A stretch of DNA of 64,000 bases from Bugulina stolonifera (GCA_935421135.1 OW285197.1:11224223-11288222); one strand, 5' to 3'; shown: positions 1-13,404, counted from the stretch's first letter. A program made the numbers and translations. Notes: generated from the letters alone by a model not told the origin.

Positions 1-904
1 TACTCAGTCCAGTCTCATCAGTAAATGTGTACGTTAACGTTTATATATAATAGAATGTAAAACAAAATGCATCATACACTGAATTATGGGTATTGGATTT
101 ATGTGCAAGAGCACACAACTCTATAAAATATTTGAAAATGTTTTAAAGTGCAGGTTTACAATAGTTCGAGTACAACTCAGAAGGGTCCTTTGATATCAAG
201 ACGGATAAAATCTAATTTTTCTAAAACCGCCAAACAGCTGACTAAAGAGAGAAATCTTGTATTCATTTCTAAATTATATACCTATTCAAAATAATTTTGA
301 TCTACGAGTACAAGTATGTGAACGCATAAAAAAGAGTTTAAATATAAATATAAAATACAAGTATATACAAGTATACAAACAGTGGGAAGTACATGGAGTC
401 CATGTCTTCCCTCTTAGCAGGAGTCATCTCCCGCAGCCATTGTCGCTGAATGGAATATCTTTAGATATACCATGCTAGGTGGTAAGAGGCTGTCAAGCTA
501 TCATGTGACTTCAGGTATTAATGCGTTTACCTGCATAAATCGGTAGAGTGTGGGTGTTACATAAAAATACGAAAAAGCAATGTACCTAACATATATAAGT
601 GTTCAAAACAATTTTTATCTCCAATTATGTGAATGGGTTATAAAGAATTTAGATATAAATATAAAATTTATCTAAAAGATAGTTTAGTAAATAAAGTATA
701 CGAACATGAGAAAATAACACGAGTCATCCCTTGAAACCATTGTCGCAGATTGAAGTATCTTCGGATATATTAGCCTAAGTAGCAAAACACTGTCCAACCA
801 CCACGTGAATTCTGGTGAGCAGAATAAATAGGTAGATTGCGGGGTCGGGTAAAACTATGAAAAAGCAATGCATGTAACACAAGGCTCAAATGAAGCTTTT
901 ATTT

Positions 905-1535
905 GAAAACGTTACGAATTAACACGAGTCATCCCCTGAAGCTATTTTGCTGAATAAAATGACTACAGACTTAGCATACTAGATGACAGAAGACTGTCAA
1001 ACTACCATGTGACTTGAGATATTAATATGGTTAGCTGCATAACTAAATCAGTTGTATGTGTCACGCAAAAACATAAAAAGCGATATAAGTAAAACACTAT
1101 AAACTCAAAGATTCAGTCTAATCAGTATATAACACACATAATATATTATATTATCTATTAAATATGAGGTAAACTTTAATTTACACCTCAGTTCATAACC
1201 CAGTACCGTGCAGCACATTACAGTATTATTGTAGGAAAACCCATTGAAAGTAAATTAGTGCAACTCGTAATTTATATATTACCCATTCTGACTGGTACTC
1301 TCTAGTGACCCACATTCGGGTCACTCAGTTCGATGGTCAGTAAAGCTTACTTTGGTCAATTTAGGGTTGATTGCATGGAAGCCCCATACATCCTCAGACT
1401 TTTTTCTGGAGAATGTTATGTGCAGCATCTATACTAGACTGTATACACACATGTCAACGTATAACAGTGCAAGTACATCAGCTTAGAGTGACAATATATG
1501 AATAAATTACATTCATGGCGATGTCATAGTATATA
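905..1535 (+). repeat. Segmental duplication, copy 1 (pairs with 8320-8940)
   Basis: This block matches 8320-8940 in direct orientation over roughly 600 bases, including the runs near 'ctctagtgacccac' (1302 and 8700) and 'cagcttagagtgacaata' (1478 and 8880). Differences are scattered. The match continues the wider duplication cluster of the first 11 kb. No coding potential was recognised. Confidence 0.75.
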
Positions 1536-1929
1536 AGCATTAGGTATTATTATGGTTATGCATAACTAAATGTATTGTAAGTGTCACATGAAAACATAAA
1601 AAGCAATTAAACTATTCAAGCCACATACAAAGCTAAATACAATTTGTAAGGTAGTTTGATATGAACTTTTCAAGTCTGTCACTAAAAATGAAAAATACAA
1701 CCTGCAAACACGTTTTTGGGGCAGTTCTTTATAGTAAGAGAATGCAAATGCAAACTAAACAGTTGTGGCAATGTAAACAAAATGCATTTAGTTTAATGCA
1801 TATACAGCACAAAATTCACAATTATATAATACTCACTATAATATTAATACTCACTAAAATAATATATTTAAAATTATATAGTTATGATTGCAATTATTCA
1901 TAAGCACAAAATATGAATAGGCAGATAAC

Positions 1930-2335
1930 CTGTAGAAATACTTCTCACATGACTTGAGAAAGTCATCAGTAGTCGCAGATGCTCCTGTAGACTCAATTAT
2001 GGCTGCCATAATAAAGATGGCTGCCAAGGTGCACCCCAAGAGGGTTCGGCACAACACATTTCTTCTTGAATTTCTGCAGCAGGAGCCTAGTCACCGGAAT
2101 CCGCCGCAAAAAATCGTCCTGCTTCAGGCATCTGTTTTTTTCCCAAACAGATACAATGAATCTCGTTTTCTCCCACAGAATTGCAACATTTCACTCAGTT
2201 CCTCCCTAGCATCATCGACATGTTCTTTGTTCTTTTCACTTAGTTCAAAATCTTCCTCTAATATGCCCACATTCTAAAGTATACGAATAGAGGAAAGTAG
2301 CACGATTCCTGGTCCTGCTCTTCTCTCGAACACAC
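1930..2335 (-). pseudogene. Decayed gene fragment, family P, copy 1
   Basis: On the minus strand this block carries two short coding-like pieces. One reads EEDFELSEKNKEHVDDAREE-type sequence, the other MAAIIESTGASATTDDFLKS followed by a possible donor. The same pieces recur at 5835-6225 and 7470-7860. Stops interrupt the reading frame between them. The Ala/Ile-rich piece could once have been a signal peptide. I do not recognise the family; the best reading is a broken copy of a duplicated, unidentified gene. Confidence 0.4.
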
Positions 2336-3113
2336 CTTTTACTGACTGAAATAACTTCAGCATATAGATCATGCTAGGTGACAGAAGACTGTCAAACTAC
2401 CATGTGACTTCAGGTGTTAATATGGTTAGAAGTATAATTTAATGTATAGCAGGTGTCACGTGAACACATAAAAAACAATATAAGTTAAACATTATTAACT
2501 CAAATGTCCAGCCTCATCAGTAAATGTGTACGTTAACGTTTATATACAATGGAGTGTAAAACAAAATGTATCATGCACTGAATTATGGGTATTGGATATA
2601 TGTGCCAGAGCACACAACTCTATATAATATGAGAAAATATTTCAAAGTGCAGGTTTATTCCCCTCGGACACATCTATAGCACAATCAGTCTTAACTTAAC
2701 ATTGAAATAAATCAGCAATAATTGTTCCTTCGAGTGTAAAATACACGTGATTTCAAGGTCATCACTCAGCAGACAAATCTTCTACCTTTCTTTTTCAACT
2801 TTTGGACTCGTCTTCACTCAATCCACTCAAAAAGTATTCTCAGCTGACTTTACATAAGCAGATAGGATTCTTTTCTTTGGGACAGCTTTATTATTTTAAC
2901 AATGTGATGTACAGAATAGATTTCTTTTTTAAAAATCTGCAGACTCGTGAGTTTAGATAATTAAAGAGGCTTACTTGGTTTTACTACTTATCTACTTTTT
3001 CTAAAACCAGCAAACAGCTTGGTAAAGAGAGAAATCTTCTATTCATTTCTAAAATATTTAAAAAAATTTTTATCTACACACACAGATATGTGAATGCGTT
3101 ATAAAGAATTTAA

Positions 3114-3642
3114 CCTTTTACCTTCCAGCTATTTTATGCCCTAAAATTCCAGGTTAATTTTACTCAATATGACAATGGAGCACATATCTTACAATTGCTC
3201 CTCATCCGCTGGGGCTACAGCTAAGATTTTAATACTGAATTGTAGGTAAAACTTTCAGCTTTTTACCTGCTGTCCTCCTTTTCACCATGGTATCTGTTAT
3301 TATCTGAAATATCCTCCAAAACTAGAAAAATTATTCCAAATCTTGCCATGTTGCTGTTTCATAGTCAAATGTAATGAGCAGCAGCAGACTGCATGCTACA
3401 CTAACCTGAGATGACCTCTATTTTTGTCACTTATCATAGCAATAAATCATCAAAACTAGCAGTTCAATATACTGTTGGAATGCTCAGACTGAGCTCTATT
3501 TGATGAGCTAAACAGTTTTGTGGTGTTTTTATTTGCTTAGCTATAATAATGCTGTCAAAACAAGGACGTTCCTGGAACGTTGAGTGGAAAGTTAAGGCTA
3601 GTAATTAGGACGTTCCTAGAACGTCTAGTGGAAGGTAAAAGG
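3114..3642. mobile_element. PiggyBac-type MITE with TTAA target duplication
   Basis: A 529-bp element bounded by perfect 14-bp terminal inverted repeats (CCTTTTACCTTCCA and its complement) and flanked on both sides by TTAA (3110-3113 and 3643-3646). A paralogous copy of the host block without the insert is visible near 635-665 and gives the empty site. Near the 3' end there is a subterminal duplication (GGACGTTCC...GAACG, around 3563 and 3608). There is no transposase ORF, so it is non-autonomous. TTAA duplication is the hallmark of piggyBac-like elements. Confidence 0.85.
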
Positions 3643-5619
3643 TTAAATATAAATATAAAATTTAACTAATAGATAGTTTAGTAAATAAAGTATGCAAACA
3701 CGGGATAATAGAACGAGTCTTTCTCTGAAGCCATTGTCGCAGATTGAAGCATCTTTAGATATATCGTGCTAGGTGGCAAAATACTGTCCAATGACCACGT
3801 AAATACTGGTGAGCAGAATAAATAGCTAGATTGTGGGTGTCGGGTAAAAATATGAAAAAGTAATGCATGTAACACAATGCTCAAATGTAACTTTCATTCT
3901 AGAAATGCCTACCTAGGTAAAATTTATTTATTTACATGCAAACATTTTGACTGCATTATGAAAAAAATTAAATAATATAGACATGCAGTGTGACTACAAG
4001 ATAGTTAAGTACATAAATAAAGTTAAAGATAAATACGAAAAATAACTAAAAAATAGTTTAGTAAATAAAGTACACAAACATTACGAATTAACACGAGTCA
4101 TCCCCTGAAGCCATTTTTGCTGAATGAAATGACTACAGATTTAGCGTGTAAGTGACAGAAGTCTGTCCAACGACCACCTGACTTTATGTATTAACGGGGT
4201 TGGCAGTATAACTAAATGTACAGTATTGTAGGTGTCACGCTAAAACATAAAAAATGCAATATACATGTAGATAAAATGCTATTAACTCAAAGATTCCGTC
4301 TAATCAGTATATAAAACCCATAGTATATATTATTTTCACACCTCAATTCATAACCCAGTACAGTGCAGGACATTACAGTGTTTTTATCCAAAACCTCGTT
4401 GAAAGTGAATTAGTTCTCTTTTTTTAATTCGAGCACATTTTTTCCTCTTTTCCCAAATTTATATTTCAACATCATCACTATGAAGCCATACATCTCCACT
4501 GAATCTACTCAAATTTTATTTTAGCCAGATTTCCCATTTTCTCTTTCACATACAGTGAATCCGGTGGAAAGTGTAAGACATCGTCCATTAAATGTTGTGA
4601 ATGCTCATCGACTAGATTTTGAGTTACTAAACAGGTACATTGTAGTTCTTATTGTAAAGTTTGCAACTAATTCAGATTGACCAGGTGAAAAACTTTCCAA
4701 GTCTTTTTTCGGTCAATTTGAACCCAAGATGTTTGAAATAGGTATACACTGGAGATACTAACACTGTAGCAGGTGACTGTTTAGTAAACACATTTGTTGC
4801 CTTTAAAACTTTTATAATCACGTAAATTTTTGACATACGCATAGGTAGATGAGGATTTTGTTTTCTGTTAGATCCCTTATTTGGATTTAATATCTCAATC
4901 TAGCACAAACCATGCATAGCACAGGGTGGCTTCCATCACAATATTGATCTAAGCCAGTTTTGTGCCAATAATTATAATCTTTCAATATTTTATTCAGACC
5001 TGCATTTTTGCTTTTTTCTCCCAAGTTCCATGTTTTGAATTTTCCACTCAGGACATACCACGTAAACCTCCAATTTTTCTCCCATCAATACATTTGGATC
5101 TCTCTTTTATTCATCCAAATGGTATAATTATATTGCTTGCAAATGTTTTGAATTTCTTTGAGGGGCATAAATCTTGGTGTAACCTACATAACTTACATTC
5201 TTCTAAAGCTTTTATATGACTTCAGCGAGCGAATTACTAATCTTTAGAACCTACACATTGTAAACTTGATACACACGTGAAACTGATATACACTTATTTC
5301 ATAGTGTAAATAATAGTGTGAAAATTTTTTAGTCTATTGCAAATTAATTTTCCTACAACAGTCATATGAAAATAAAAAATACACTGAATTATGGGTATTG
5401 GATAAATGCAAGAGTACCTAACTCTTTATAATATGAGAATATGTTGCAAAGTTCAAATTTTTCTACTACAGGTCAAATGTTTCTGTTGACATAAAAGCAG
5501 ATTACGTAGACTTTTGCTTAAGCTAACAAGTAAATGTAGAAAGAGAGATATTTTATTAAACAAAACCCAGCTACCAGCTCAAATATTTCAAGGTCATATC
5601 TGATGTTTAACTTTAATTA

Positions 5620-6290
5620 TATTATATTAATTTAAGTTTCAGAAAAGTAAAGATTCATGAGAATGCAAACTAAGTGCACTTGTTTGATGTGTGTACAGTA
5701 TATATTATACAGATATTATCAGCTTAAGGGGGTATGACATATGAGCGTACAAAAATACTCACAAAAATATGTCTAAAATTACATAGTTATCATTGCCATT
5801 ATTCATAAGCACAAAATGCGAACAGACGGTGATAACCTGTAAAAATACTTGTCACAGAACTTGAGAAAGTCAACAATCGTCGCAGATGCTCCTGTAGACT
5901 CAATTATGGCTGTGATAATAAACATGGCTACCAAGGTGCACCTTAAAGAGGTTCGACACAAAATATCTCTTCTGGAAAGTCTGCAGCAAAAATCTAGTCA
6001 CCTGCATCCACCACAGAAAACTGCCTTGCTTTAGTCTGTTGCATCTGTTTTCTCTCAAACAGAATTGCAACATTTCACTTAGTTCCTCTCTAGCATCACT
6101 TACATGTTCTTTGTTCATTTCACCTAGTTTAAATTCTTCCTCTAATATGCCCACAATCTGAAGTATATGAATAGAGGAAAATAACATGAGTCCTGGTTCT
6201 GCTCTTCTCTCCAGCACACTTTGTCATACACTGAATTATGGGTATTAAATATATGTGCAGTAGTACCAAACTCTATATTATAATAATATA
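5620..6290. repeat. Segmental duplication, copy 1 (pairs with 7235-7925)
   Basis: Direct repeat of 7235-7925 over about 670 bases with scattered differences. It includes the tract around 'gatattatcag' (5713 and 7339) and the whole family-P gene fragment. The two copies lie about 1.6 kb apart, consistent with tandem duplication followed by divergence. Confidence 0.75.
5840..6217 (-). pseudogene. Decayed gene fragment, family P, copy 2
   Basis: A 105-codon open stretch on the minus strand with an amphipathic, charged segment (EEEFKLGEMNKEHVSDAREE). The same segment is present in copies 1 and 3. A second frame downstream should encode the Ala/Ile-rich piece but is interrupted. Conservation of the same reading frame in three copies suggests the ancestor was coding. 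The product is not recognised, and no complete exon-intron structure could be assembled. Confidence 0.4.
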
Positions 6291-7469
6291 AGTTAAACGT
6301 TATTAACTCAAAGGTCCAGTCTCATCAGTAAATGTGTACGTTAACGTTTATATATAATGGAGTGTAAGACAAAATGCATCATACACTGAATTATGGGTAT
6401 TGGATTTATGTGCAAGAGCACACAACTCTATAAAATATTTGAAAATGTTTCAAAGTGCAGGTTTACAATCGTTCAAGTACAACTCAGAAGGGTCCTTTGA
6501 TATCAAGACGGATAAAATCTAATTTTTCTAAGACCGCCAAACAGCTGGCCAAAAAGAGATTTTGTATCCATTTCTAAATTACATACCTATTCAAAATAAT
6601 TTTTATCTGCAAATATTTGACTGCATTATAAAGAATTAAAATAGAATTAATATAAATTGTAACAAGACAATGATTCAGTAAATAAATTATACAAGCAGTA
6701 ATAAAGAATTCTGTTTTTGTTTTCAAAACGAAAGGAAATTCATTTAATTCATTTCAAAGTATAAAAAGTAAATTTAAATATGAACATAAAATATAATTAA
6801 AACATAGTTCAGTAAATAAAGTATACGAACGTTACGAAGTAGCAGGAGTCATCCCTTGAAGCCGTTTTTGCTGAATGAAATATCTTCAGATATTGTATAC
6901 TGGTTGGCAAAGTACTGTCCAACGACTACCTGACTTCAGGTGTTAATATGGTCAGCTGTATAACTCAATGTATTGTTGGTGTCACGAGAAAACATAAAAA
7001 GCTATTAACTCAAAGATTCAGTCTAATCAGTATATAACACACATAATATATTATATTATCTATTAAATACGAGGTAAACTTTAATTTACACCTCAATTTA
7101 TAACCCAGTATAGTGCAGCACATAACAGTATTATTGTAGGAAAACTTATTGCTAGTAATAGTGCTCCACTTTTAATTCAAGCACAGTTTTCCTCTTCTCC
7201 TGCATTTGATATTATTTTCAAGGTTATCTATCACTAATGTTGAACTTATATAATGTAATAATATTAATTGAAGTTCCAGAAAAGTAAAGATTCATGAGAA
7301 TGCAAACTAAGTGCACTTGTGTATTGCGTGTACAGTATATATTATACAGATATTATCAGTTTTAGTGGGTATGACATATGAGCGTACAAAAATACTCACA
7401 AAAACATTTCTAAAATTACATATTAGTTATCATTGCCATTACTCAAAAGTACAAAACATGAATAGACGG

Positions 7470-7860
7470 TGATAACCTGTAAAAATACTTGTCACAGAAC
7501 TTGAGAAAGTCATCAGCCGTCGCAGATGCTCCTGTAGACTCAATTATGGCTGTCATAATAAATATGGCTACCAGAGTGCACCCTAAAGAAGTTCAGCACA
7601 ATATACCTCTTCTGGAAAGTCTGCAGTGAAAATCTAGTCACCTGCATCCACCGCAGAAAACCGCCTTGTTTCAGGCTGTTGCATCTGTTTTCTCTCCCAC
7701 AGAATTGCAGCATTTCACTCAGTTCCTCTCTAGCATCATTGACATGTTCTTTGTTCATTTCCCCTAGTTTGAATTCTTCCTCTAATGCGCCCACAATCTG
7801 AAGTATATGAATAGAGGAAAGTAACACGAGTCCTCGTTTTGCTCTTCTCTCGAACACACT
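7470..7860 (-). pseudogene. Decayed gene fragment, family P, copy 3 (best preserved)
   Basis: A 105-codon open stretch (7540-7857) reading LVLLSSIHILQIVGALEEEF followed by a charged helix and LSEMLQFCGREN, then GGFLRWMQ ahead of a possible GTGACT donor. Copies 1 and 2 share this order, and a fourth, shorter match to the GFLRWMQ piece lies at 10610-10745. It may be an exon of a small helical protein, but no start, stop or partner exon is convincing. Confidence 0.4.
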
Positions 7861-8319
7861 TTGTCATTCACTGAATTCTGGGTATTGAATATATATGCAG
7901 GAGCACCAAACTTTATATAATAGGAGAAAATGTTTCAAAGGGCAGGTTTACAATAGTTCAAGTGCAACTCAGAAGTGTTCTTTGATGTCAAGGCAGATAA
8001 AATCTAATTTTTCTAAAACCGGTAAACAGCTGACCAAAGAGAGAAATCTTGTTATCATTTCTAAATTACATACCTATTAAAAATAATTTTTATCTGCAAA
8101 TATGCAAATGCAATATAAAGAGTTTAAATATAACTAATATAAATTGTAACTAGAAGATGGTTTAGTCTATAAATTATACAAGCAGTAATAAAGAATTTTG
8201 TATTTATTTGTAAAGGGAAATGAAATTCATTTAATTCGTTTCAAAGCATAAAAAGTAAATTTAATTATGAATATGCAGTATAACTAAAAGATAGTTCAGT
8301 AAATAAAGTATACGAACAT

Positions 8320-8940
8320 TATGAAGTAGCAGGAGTCATCCCTTGAAGCCATTTTTGCTGAATGAAATATCTTCAGAGATCGTATGCTAGGGGACAGAAG
8401 ACTGTCAAACTACCATGTTACTTGAGGTATTAATGTGGTTAGCTGCATAACTAAATCAGTTGTAGGTGTCACGCAAAAACATAAAAAGCAATAGAAGTAA
8501 AATACTATTAACTCAAAGATTCTGTCTGACCAGTATATAACACACATAATATATTATATTATCTATTAAATATGAGGTAAACTTTAATTTACACCTCGGT
8601 TCATAACCCAGTACAGCGCAGCACATTACAGTATTATTGTAAGAAAACTCATTGAAAGTAAATTAGTGCAACTCGTAATTCACATATTACACGTTTGTCT
8701 CTAGTGACCCACTTCGGGGTCACTCAGTTCGATGGTCAGTAAAGCCTACTGTGGCCAATTTAGGTTTGATTGCATGGAAACTCCATACACCCTCAGATTT
8801 TTTCTGGAGAATGTTATGCTTTGCATCTATAATACTAGACTGTGTACATACATGTCAATGTATAACAGTGCATGTACATCAGCTTAGAGTGACAATACAT
8901 GAATAAATCACAGTCATGGCGATGACATAGTATAGTCACC
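8320..8940 (+). repeat. Segmental duplication, copy 2 (pairs with 905-1535)
   Basis: Second copy of the block at 905-1535, in the same orientation. It continues into sequence unrelated to copy 1 after about 8935, which marks the duplication border. Confidence 0.75.
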
Positions 8941-9071
8941 AAAGAACCCTTCATTGTTAATAAAATTTCGAAAAGTACATTAGAGAATTAATTTCATCAA
9001 CAAGGATTTTGTCTATGATGGATTGTTCACAGGTTCACTATTTCATCCATTCTCATCTTACCTTATAGATA

Positions 9072-9407
9072 TTACGAATATCTAGCCTGCACAGTACTAA
9101 CTCGTCTCATCAATGCAATCACTCTCTTCAAGTTATAACAATGAAGGTGTGTATCTTTACTAATCATCATTCTTAATTGTAACAGTTGAACCTGCTGTGG
9201 TAGCTGCGCTATATCTACCTCTCCTATTTGCTTGAAATATCTCATACCATCGTCAGTTTTTTTATTGTGACTAGAAGCTCTACAGAGAGAGGTCGTTGGA
9301 GTGGATTTTATCCTTTTGGTAATCACTTTCCCAGCATCGCACAGTTTTACCACCAACAGTAGCTCCATTGGTCTTATAGTACTGCCAATCATACTATTGG
9401 ACAACAC
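9072..9407 (-). pseudogene. Unrecognised ORF, possible exon of a decayed gene
   Basis: A 111-codon open stretch on the minus strand. The part encoding SKDTHLHCYNLKRVIALMRR is repeated in decayed form at 10860-11070 and 11700-11905, where stops break the frame. No family is recognised. It could be an exon of a gene lost in this duplicated region; a donor-like AAG/GTAAGA lies just past the stop. The evidence for present function is weak. Confidence 0.3.
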
Positions 9408-10609
9408 ACTTATATTCTGCCATTCTAAGAGGTGAAGACTTTATCTGAGGCACAGAGGCAATATTGTTGTTGGATGCCATTCCTTGCACTTACAGCAATT
9501 CAGAACCAGTATAGTACAGCACATAACAATACCATTTCCACTGGAAGTAATAGTGCTCTATTTTTAATTCAACACATTCTTTTTCTCTTTCCCCAAGTTT
9601 GACATTTCAAGGTTATCACTCAGAAGGCATATCTTCTACTTTTTTCTCAGCTTATGGATTCACCTCTACTAAATCCACTCAAAGGTTATCCTTGGCAGAT
9701 TTTTCATACGCAGTATACGATTCTTGTCTTTGGGACATTTTTCTTATTTTAACAATGTGAATGTGTAAGAGCACACAACTCTAAATAATATGAGAAAATT
9801 TTTCAAATGGCAGGTTTACAATCGTTCAAGTGCAACTCATTAGTGTCCTTTGGTATCAAGGCAGATTAAATATAATTTTTCTAAAACCGGCAAACAGCTT
9901 AATAAAGAGAGAAATCTTGTATTCATTTCTACGATATATACCTATTCAAAATAATTTTTATCTGCAAATATTTGAATGCATCATAAAGAACTTAAATATG
10001 ATTATATTGTAAATTGTAGCTAGAAGATGGTTCAGTAAATAAATTATACAACCAGTAATAAAGAGTTATGTTTTTATTTTTAAAATGAAAGGAAATTCAT
10101 TTAATTCGCTTCAAAGCATAAAAAGTAAATTTAAATATGAACATGCAGTATAACTAAAAGATAGTTCAGTAAATAAAGTACATTTGTATACGAAGGTTAC
10201 GAAGTGGCAGAAGTCATCCCTTGAAGACATTTTTGCTGATTGAAATGACTTCAGATATTGTATACTGGTTGGCAAAATACTGTCCAACGACCACTTGACT
10301 TCAGGTGTTAATATGGTCAGCTGTATAACTCAATGTATTGTAGGTGTCACGAGAAAACATAAAAAGCTATATAAGTAAAACGTTATTAACTCAAGGATTC
10401 AGTCTCATCAGTAAAAATGTGTCACTGACCAAAGCATGTGTCTGGTTTAGGTTGAAGTGGACAGTTTGAAAGTCGCTAAAATAGAAAGTACCACATTAGT
10501 ACTTCCAACGGGAAATGCAGTCCTGTTTGAACCAAATCTCGGTATTTGCTAGTAGCTCAATCCCCTTTTCTAAGCAAACTTGATCACCTAACAGTCTCAA
10601 CCGCTACCT

Positions 10610-10745
10610 CATCAAGGGAAGGGGTCTGGGACTGTACACCTCATCCTGAAATTCTGCGGCAGAAATCTGTCCACCTGCATCCACCGCAGAAAACCGCTTT
10701 GCACCAGGTTACTGCACCAGTTCTTCCCCAAGCAGATAACTAAAT
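10610..10745 (-). pseudogene. Partial fourth copy of family P
   Basis: A short minus-strand match to the GFLRWMQ segment of family P (7470-7860), ending near 'ctgaaattctgcggcag'. Only the central part is kept. It supports one ancestral gene having been copied at least four times in this region. Confidence 0.35.
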
Positions 10746-10859
10746 TAATTGTAGGTAACATGATTGTGGAGATATGACAACCTTTAATGGTAGCCACGAT
10801 ACATGTAGTGTGATACGCATTTCAACAAAGTGAGTTAATCTATATTACGTTTTGTCTGT

Positions 10860-11070
10860 CTATTAACAGATTTACTGTTTTAACTAATCTCATCTTACCC
10901 TCTATAAATAGATATTGCAAATGCCTAGCCTGTACACTACTAAATAGTACAATGTGCTACCAACTTTTCCTCATTAGTGCAATTACTCATTTCAAGTTAT
11001 AATGTTAATAATGAAGATGTGTATCTTTACTGATCTGATCTCTGTCAAAATAGAATGTACGAGATGTCTA
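10860..11070. repeat. Degenerate repeat of the 9030-9185 block
   Basis: Shares the run around 'gtgtgtatctttactgatctgatct' with 11840-11885 and, in shorter form, with 9145-9165. Coding frames are broken by stops. This is a relic of the same duplicated unit. Confidence 0.6.
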
Positions 11071-11238
11071 CAATGTAGATATAAGCTTATTTCCGGTTTA
11101 CGTAAAATGAAATACTTCTCAGTTAGACATACATGTAGATAACAATGTTTAGAGGAGCTGTTGTAGTCTTGAGCATGAGTTAATATTTTCCTCTTGATGC
11201 TAGAGTTTTGCTGTTGTTCTTTCAATTTCCAGATATAT

Positions 11239-11311
11239 TTACTGAGTTCCGTGCTAGTCCTTTTGCTTTCATTATTAATGAGAGCCAAAGGATTAGCACG
11301 AAACTCGGTAA
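11239..11311. other. Imperfect 73-nt hairpin (miRNA-like or tiny MITE)
   Basis: The arms TTACTGAGTTCCGTGCTAGT... and its partner ending GCACGAAACTCGGTAA pair over about 29 bases with about five mismatches, around a loop of roughly 15 bases. The size and pairing would fit a short miRNA precursor, but a relic of a miniature inverted-repeat transposon is equally possible. No target or conservation data are available. Confidence 0.45.
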
Positions 11312-11699
11312 TAATGCATCAGGCATATATCATTCTACATTTGAACCAATACTCTGAATTAGTTAGGGGAATACAATTAGATTGCAAACTACAAGTCAGC
11401 AAAGATTTTTTTTAAAATTTAACTGTATGTGTACCCAAGAAGAAGTAAAAAGCTGCAAGTAGACCTAAGAAGGCGAATAAAATGGGAGCATATTGATAAA
11501 TTAGGTACTAATTTACTTAATTGTTCCAAACTGTACAGTAAAAGTACAAACCGGTTTGTATCAGAGACACAGTTGCTTTCTCTCATGCTTTTCTTTTTAA
11601 TCAACTAGAAGCCATTTTCCTACCAGAGTGTACAAACTTCAAATAATGGTGACCAAACTGAGAAGCAGGTTAAAGAATTAAATTTATTGAAATTGTGCT

Positions 11700-11905
11700 T
11701 TTCTGTGAAGTATGTTCACAGATTTCCAGCTTTAACCAATCTCATCTCACCCTCCATAAATAGATATTATGACTCTCTAGCCTGCACAGTACTAAATAGA
11801 ACCTACTAACTTGTCTCATTAATGCAGTCACCATATTTAGTTATAATAATGAAGGTGTGTATCTTTACTGGTCTGATCTCCGTCAAAATAGAATGTACGA
11901 GATGA
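11700..11905. repeat. Second degenerate repeat of the 9030-9185 block
   Basis: Close match to 10860-11070 (shared 'tctgatctccgtcaaaatagaatg'-type sequence) and to 9030-9185. On the minus strand the peptide SKDTHLHYYN is still legible but is followed by stops. Non-functional relic. Confidence 0.6.
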
Positions 11906-13404
11906 CCAATCCACTCATTCTCAACAAACTTCTGCATTAGCATTTTCACAAACTGCCTGCACCTGCCTTGCCATAGGTATTATTGGTAACATTGAATATT
12001 GCCATGAAATATTATTACATGTATATAATATTCAGAGTTGGAAAGTGTTTAAGCAATTTCTGTGTGCTTGTAGGAGCCTGCGGATTTGTGCTGTGTATTC
12101 ATCACATAACCCAACAAATCTATAGATTTATAGTAAGCCTGATACACCCTAAAATTGTTTCTTTTTTATGCTTGTACTAGATTATTTAAAGTATTTGCTT
12201 GTTCTAAATACTTACAAACGTCACCTCAATTTTGACTAATTATAAACAGTTTTTCCTACTCAAAAAAGTAATTTAATTTCTGGCACTCATAGTAAAACAT
12301 TGCCATGCGTTGTCTGTGACATCACAAAATACAAAGGTGCACAGCACTTCATTACTTCTTTACAAGATTTTTATAAAATTGTTTGTAATCAGCTCAAGAG
12401 CTGCATTTGCATAAAAAGGTTGAGATGCTTTTGAATGTTACATTTTGCAATCAATTTAAAATGCATTTAGTGTCACCTACACTTTTACTTGCATTTTTGT
12501 AGATTTTCGACTTCTCTATTTCTCTGCTAATGGTACATGCCATACAAGCTTTTAATGTGCGTGTTAATGTATATTATAATTATATACTGTATGTGTTATT
12601 AAACTATACTTAGTATGTAACACATGTACATGTACATGTAGCATAATATTGTTTATATTAAACAGAAAGATATAAATTGATTTTTTTTGTTATTTGGTTA
12701 ATAAACCTCAAATCTATACTCTGTTGACTCATCAAATTCAAATCCAAATAGGTCGTTGCTACATGTGTGTCTGGGAACGTAAATTAATTTCGATTTCTCT
12801 ACATTTTCCACTGTTTTGAGTAAATAGTGTAATGTTCATTGAAACATGCTACAATTGGGTTTTGCTTCAATTCTGTACATACATGTAAGTCAAAAATCCA
12901 GTATGATTACAGGATACTTAACTAAATTTAATGCCCCTAAGACATTATGAGAGATACCAAAACTTTTGTCTTCAATAACTTCTAATCAGCTAGTAGTTAA
13001 CGCTGAGCTCTCCACGCATTATTGGCAGGTATACCATCCCTAGTAATCTTACCTAGAACCTGTGGAAGGGTAGTCTGCAACTTACTAGCTAATACTTAAT
13101 ACTCTGGTCAATGGGAAATGAGCCCATCTTCCAGCAGGTGTTTGCATCATTGTCTCTCGGCACCCATCACATCTGTCCGCCAGTGATAAATATCTGGATT
13201 TTTCATACTACATGTACATTGATGCCACATGTGGGGTACCATACATCCGCAACAGTACCCCCAAATGATCAATAAACAAACTCTTGGCACTTATCAACTT
13301 CTCCTGATGCTGGTGCTCAAGTCAAAGTTGACATGTTATATTTTCATAGTGTGTTTTTTCTGTTGACTACTTTGACTTAGGGTGTTCCTTCTTAATTTTT
13401 TCAG
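11906..13404. other. AT-rich intergenic sequence, nothing recognised
   Basis: No exon chain, RNA gene or element with clear borders was found. ORFs here are short and lack splice or composition support. Several copies of the palindromic motif ACATGTA occur (for example around 12622 and 13210). Confidence 0.5.

Larger units (their letters stand above)
1..10430. repeat. Cluster of low-copy duplicated blocks
   Basis: The same sequence blocks recur in this stretch in the same order but with different gaps. One block (around 10-170, 2505-2660, 6310-6480) contains TGTGTACGTTAACGTTTATA. Another, ending near 'aggtgtcacg...aaacataaaaagc', recurs near 540, 840, 1060, 2455, 3840, 4230, 6980, 8470 and 10345. 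A third holds the gene fragments listed separately. Copies differ by scattered substitutions and small indels, so they look like old local duplications rather than assembly artefacts. No convincing intact gene is seen. Confidence 0.75.
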
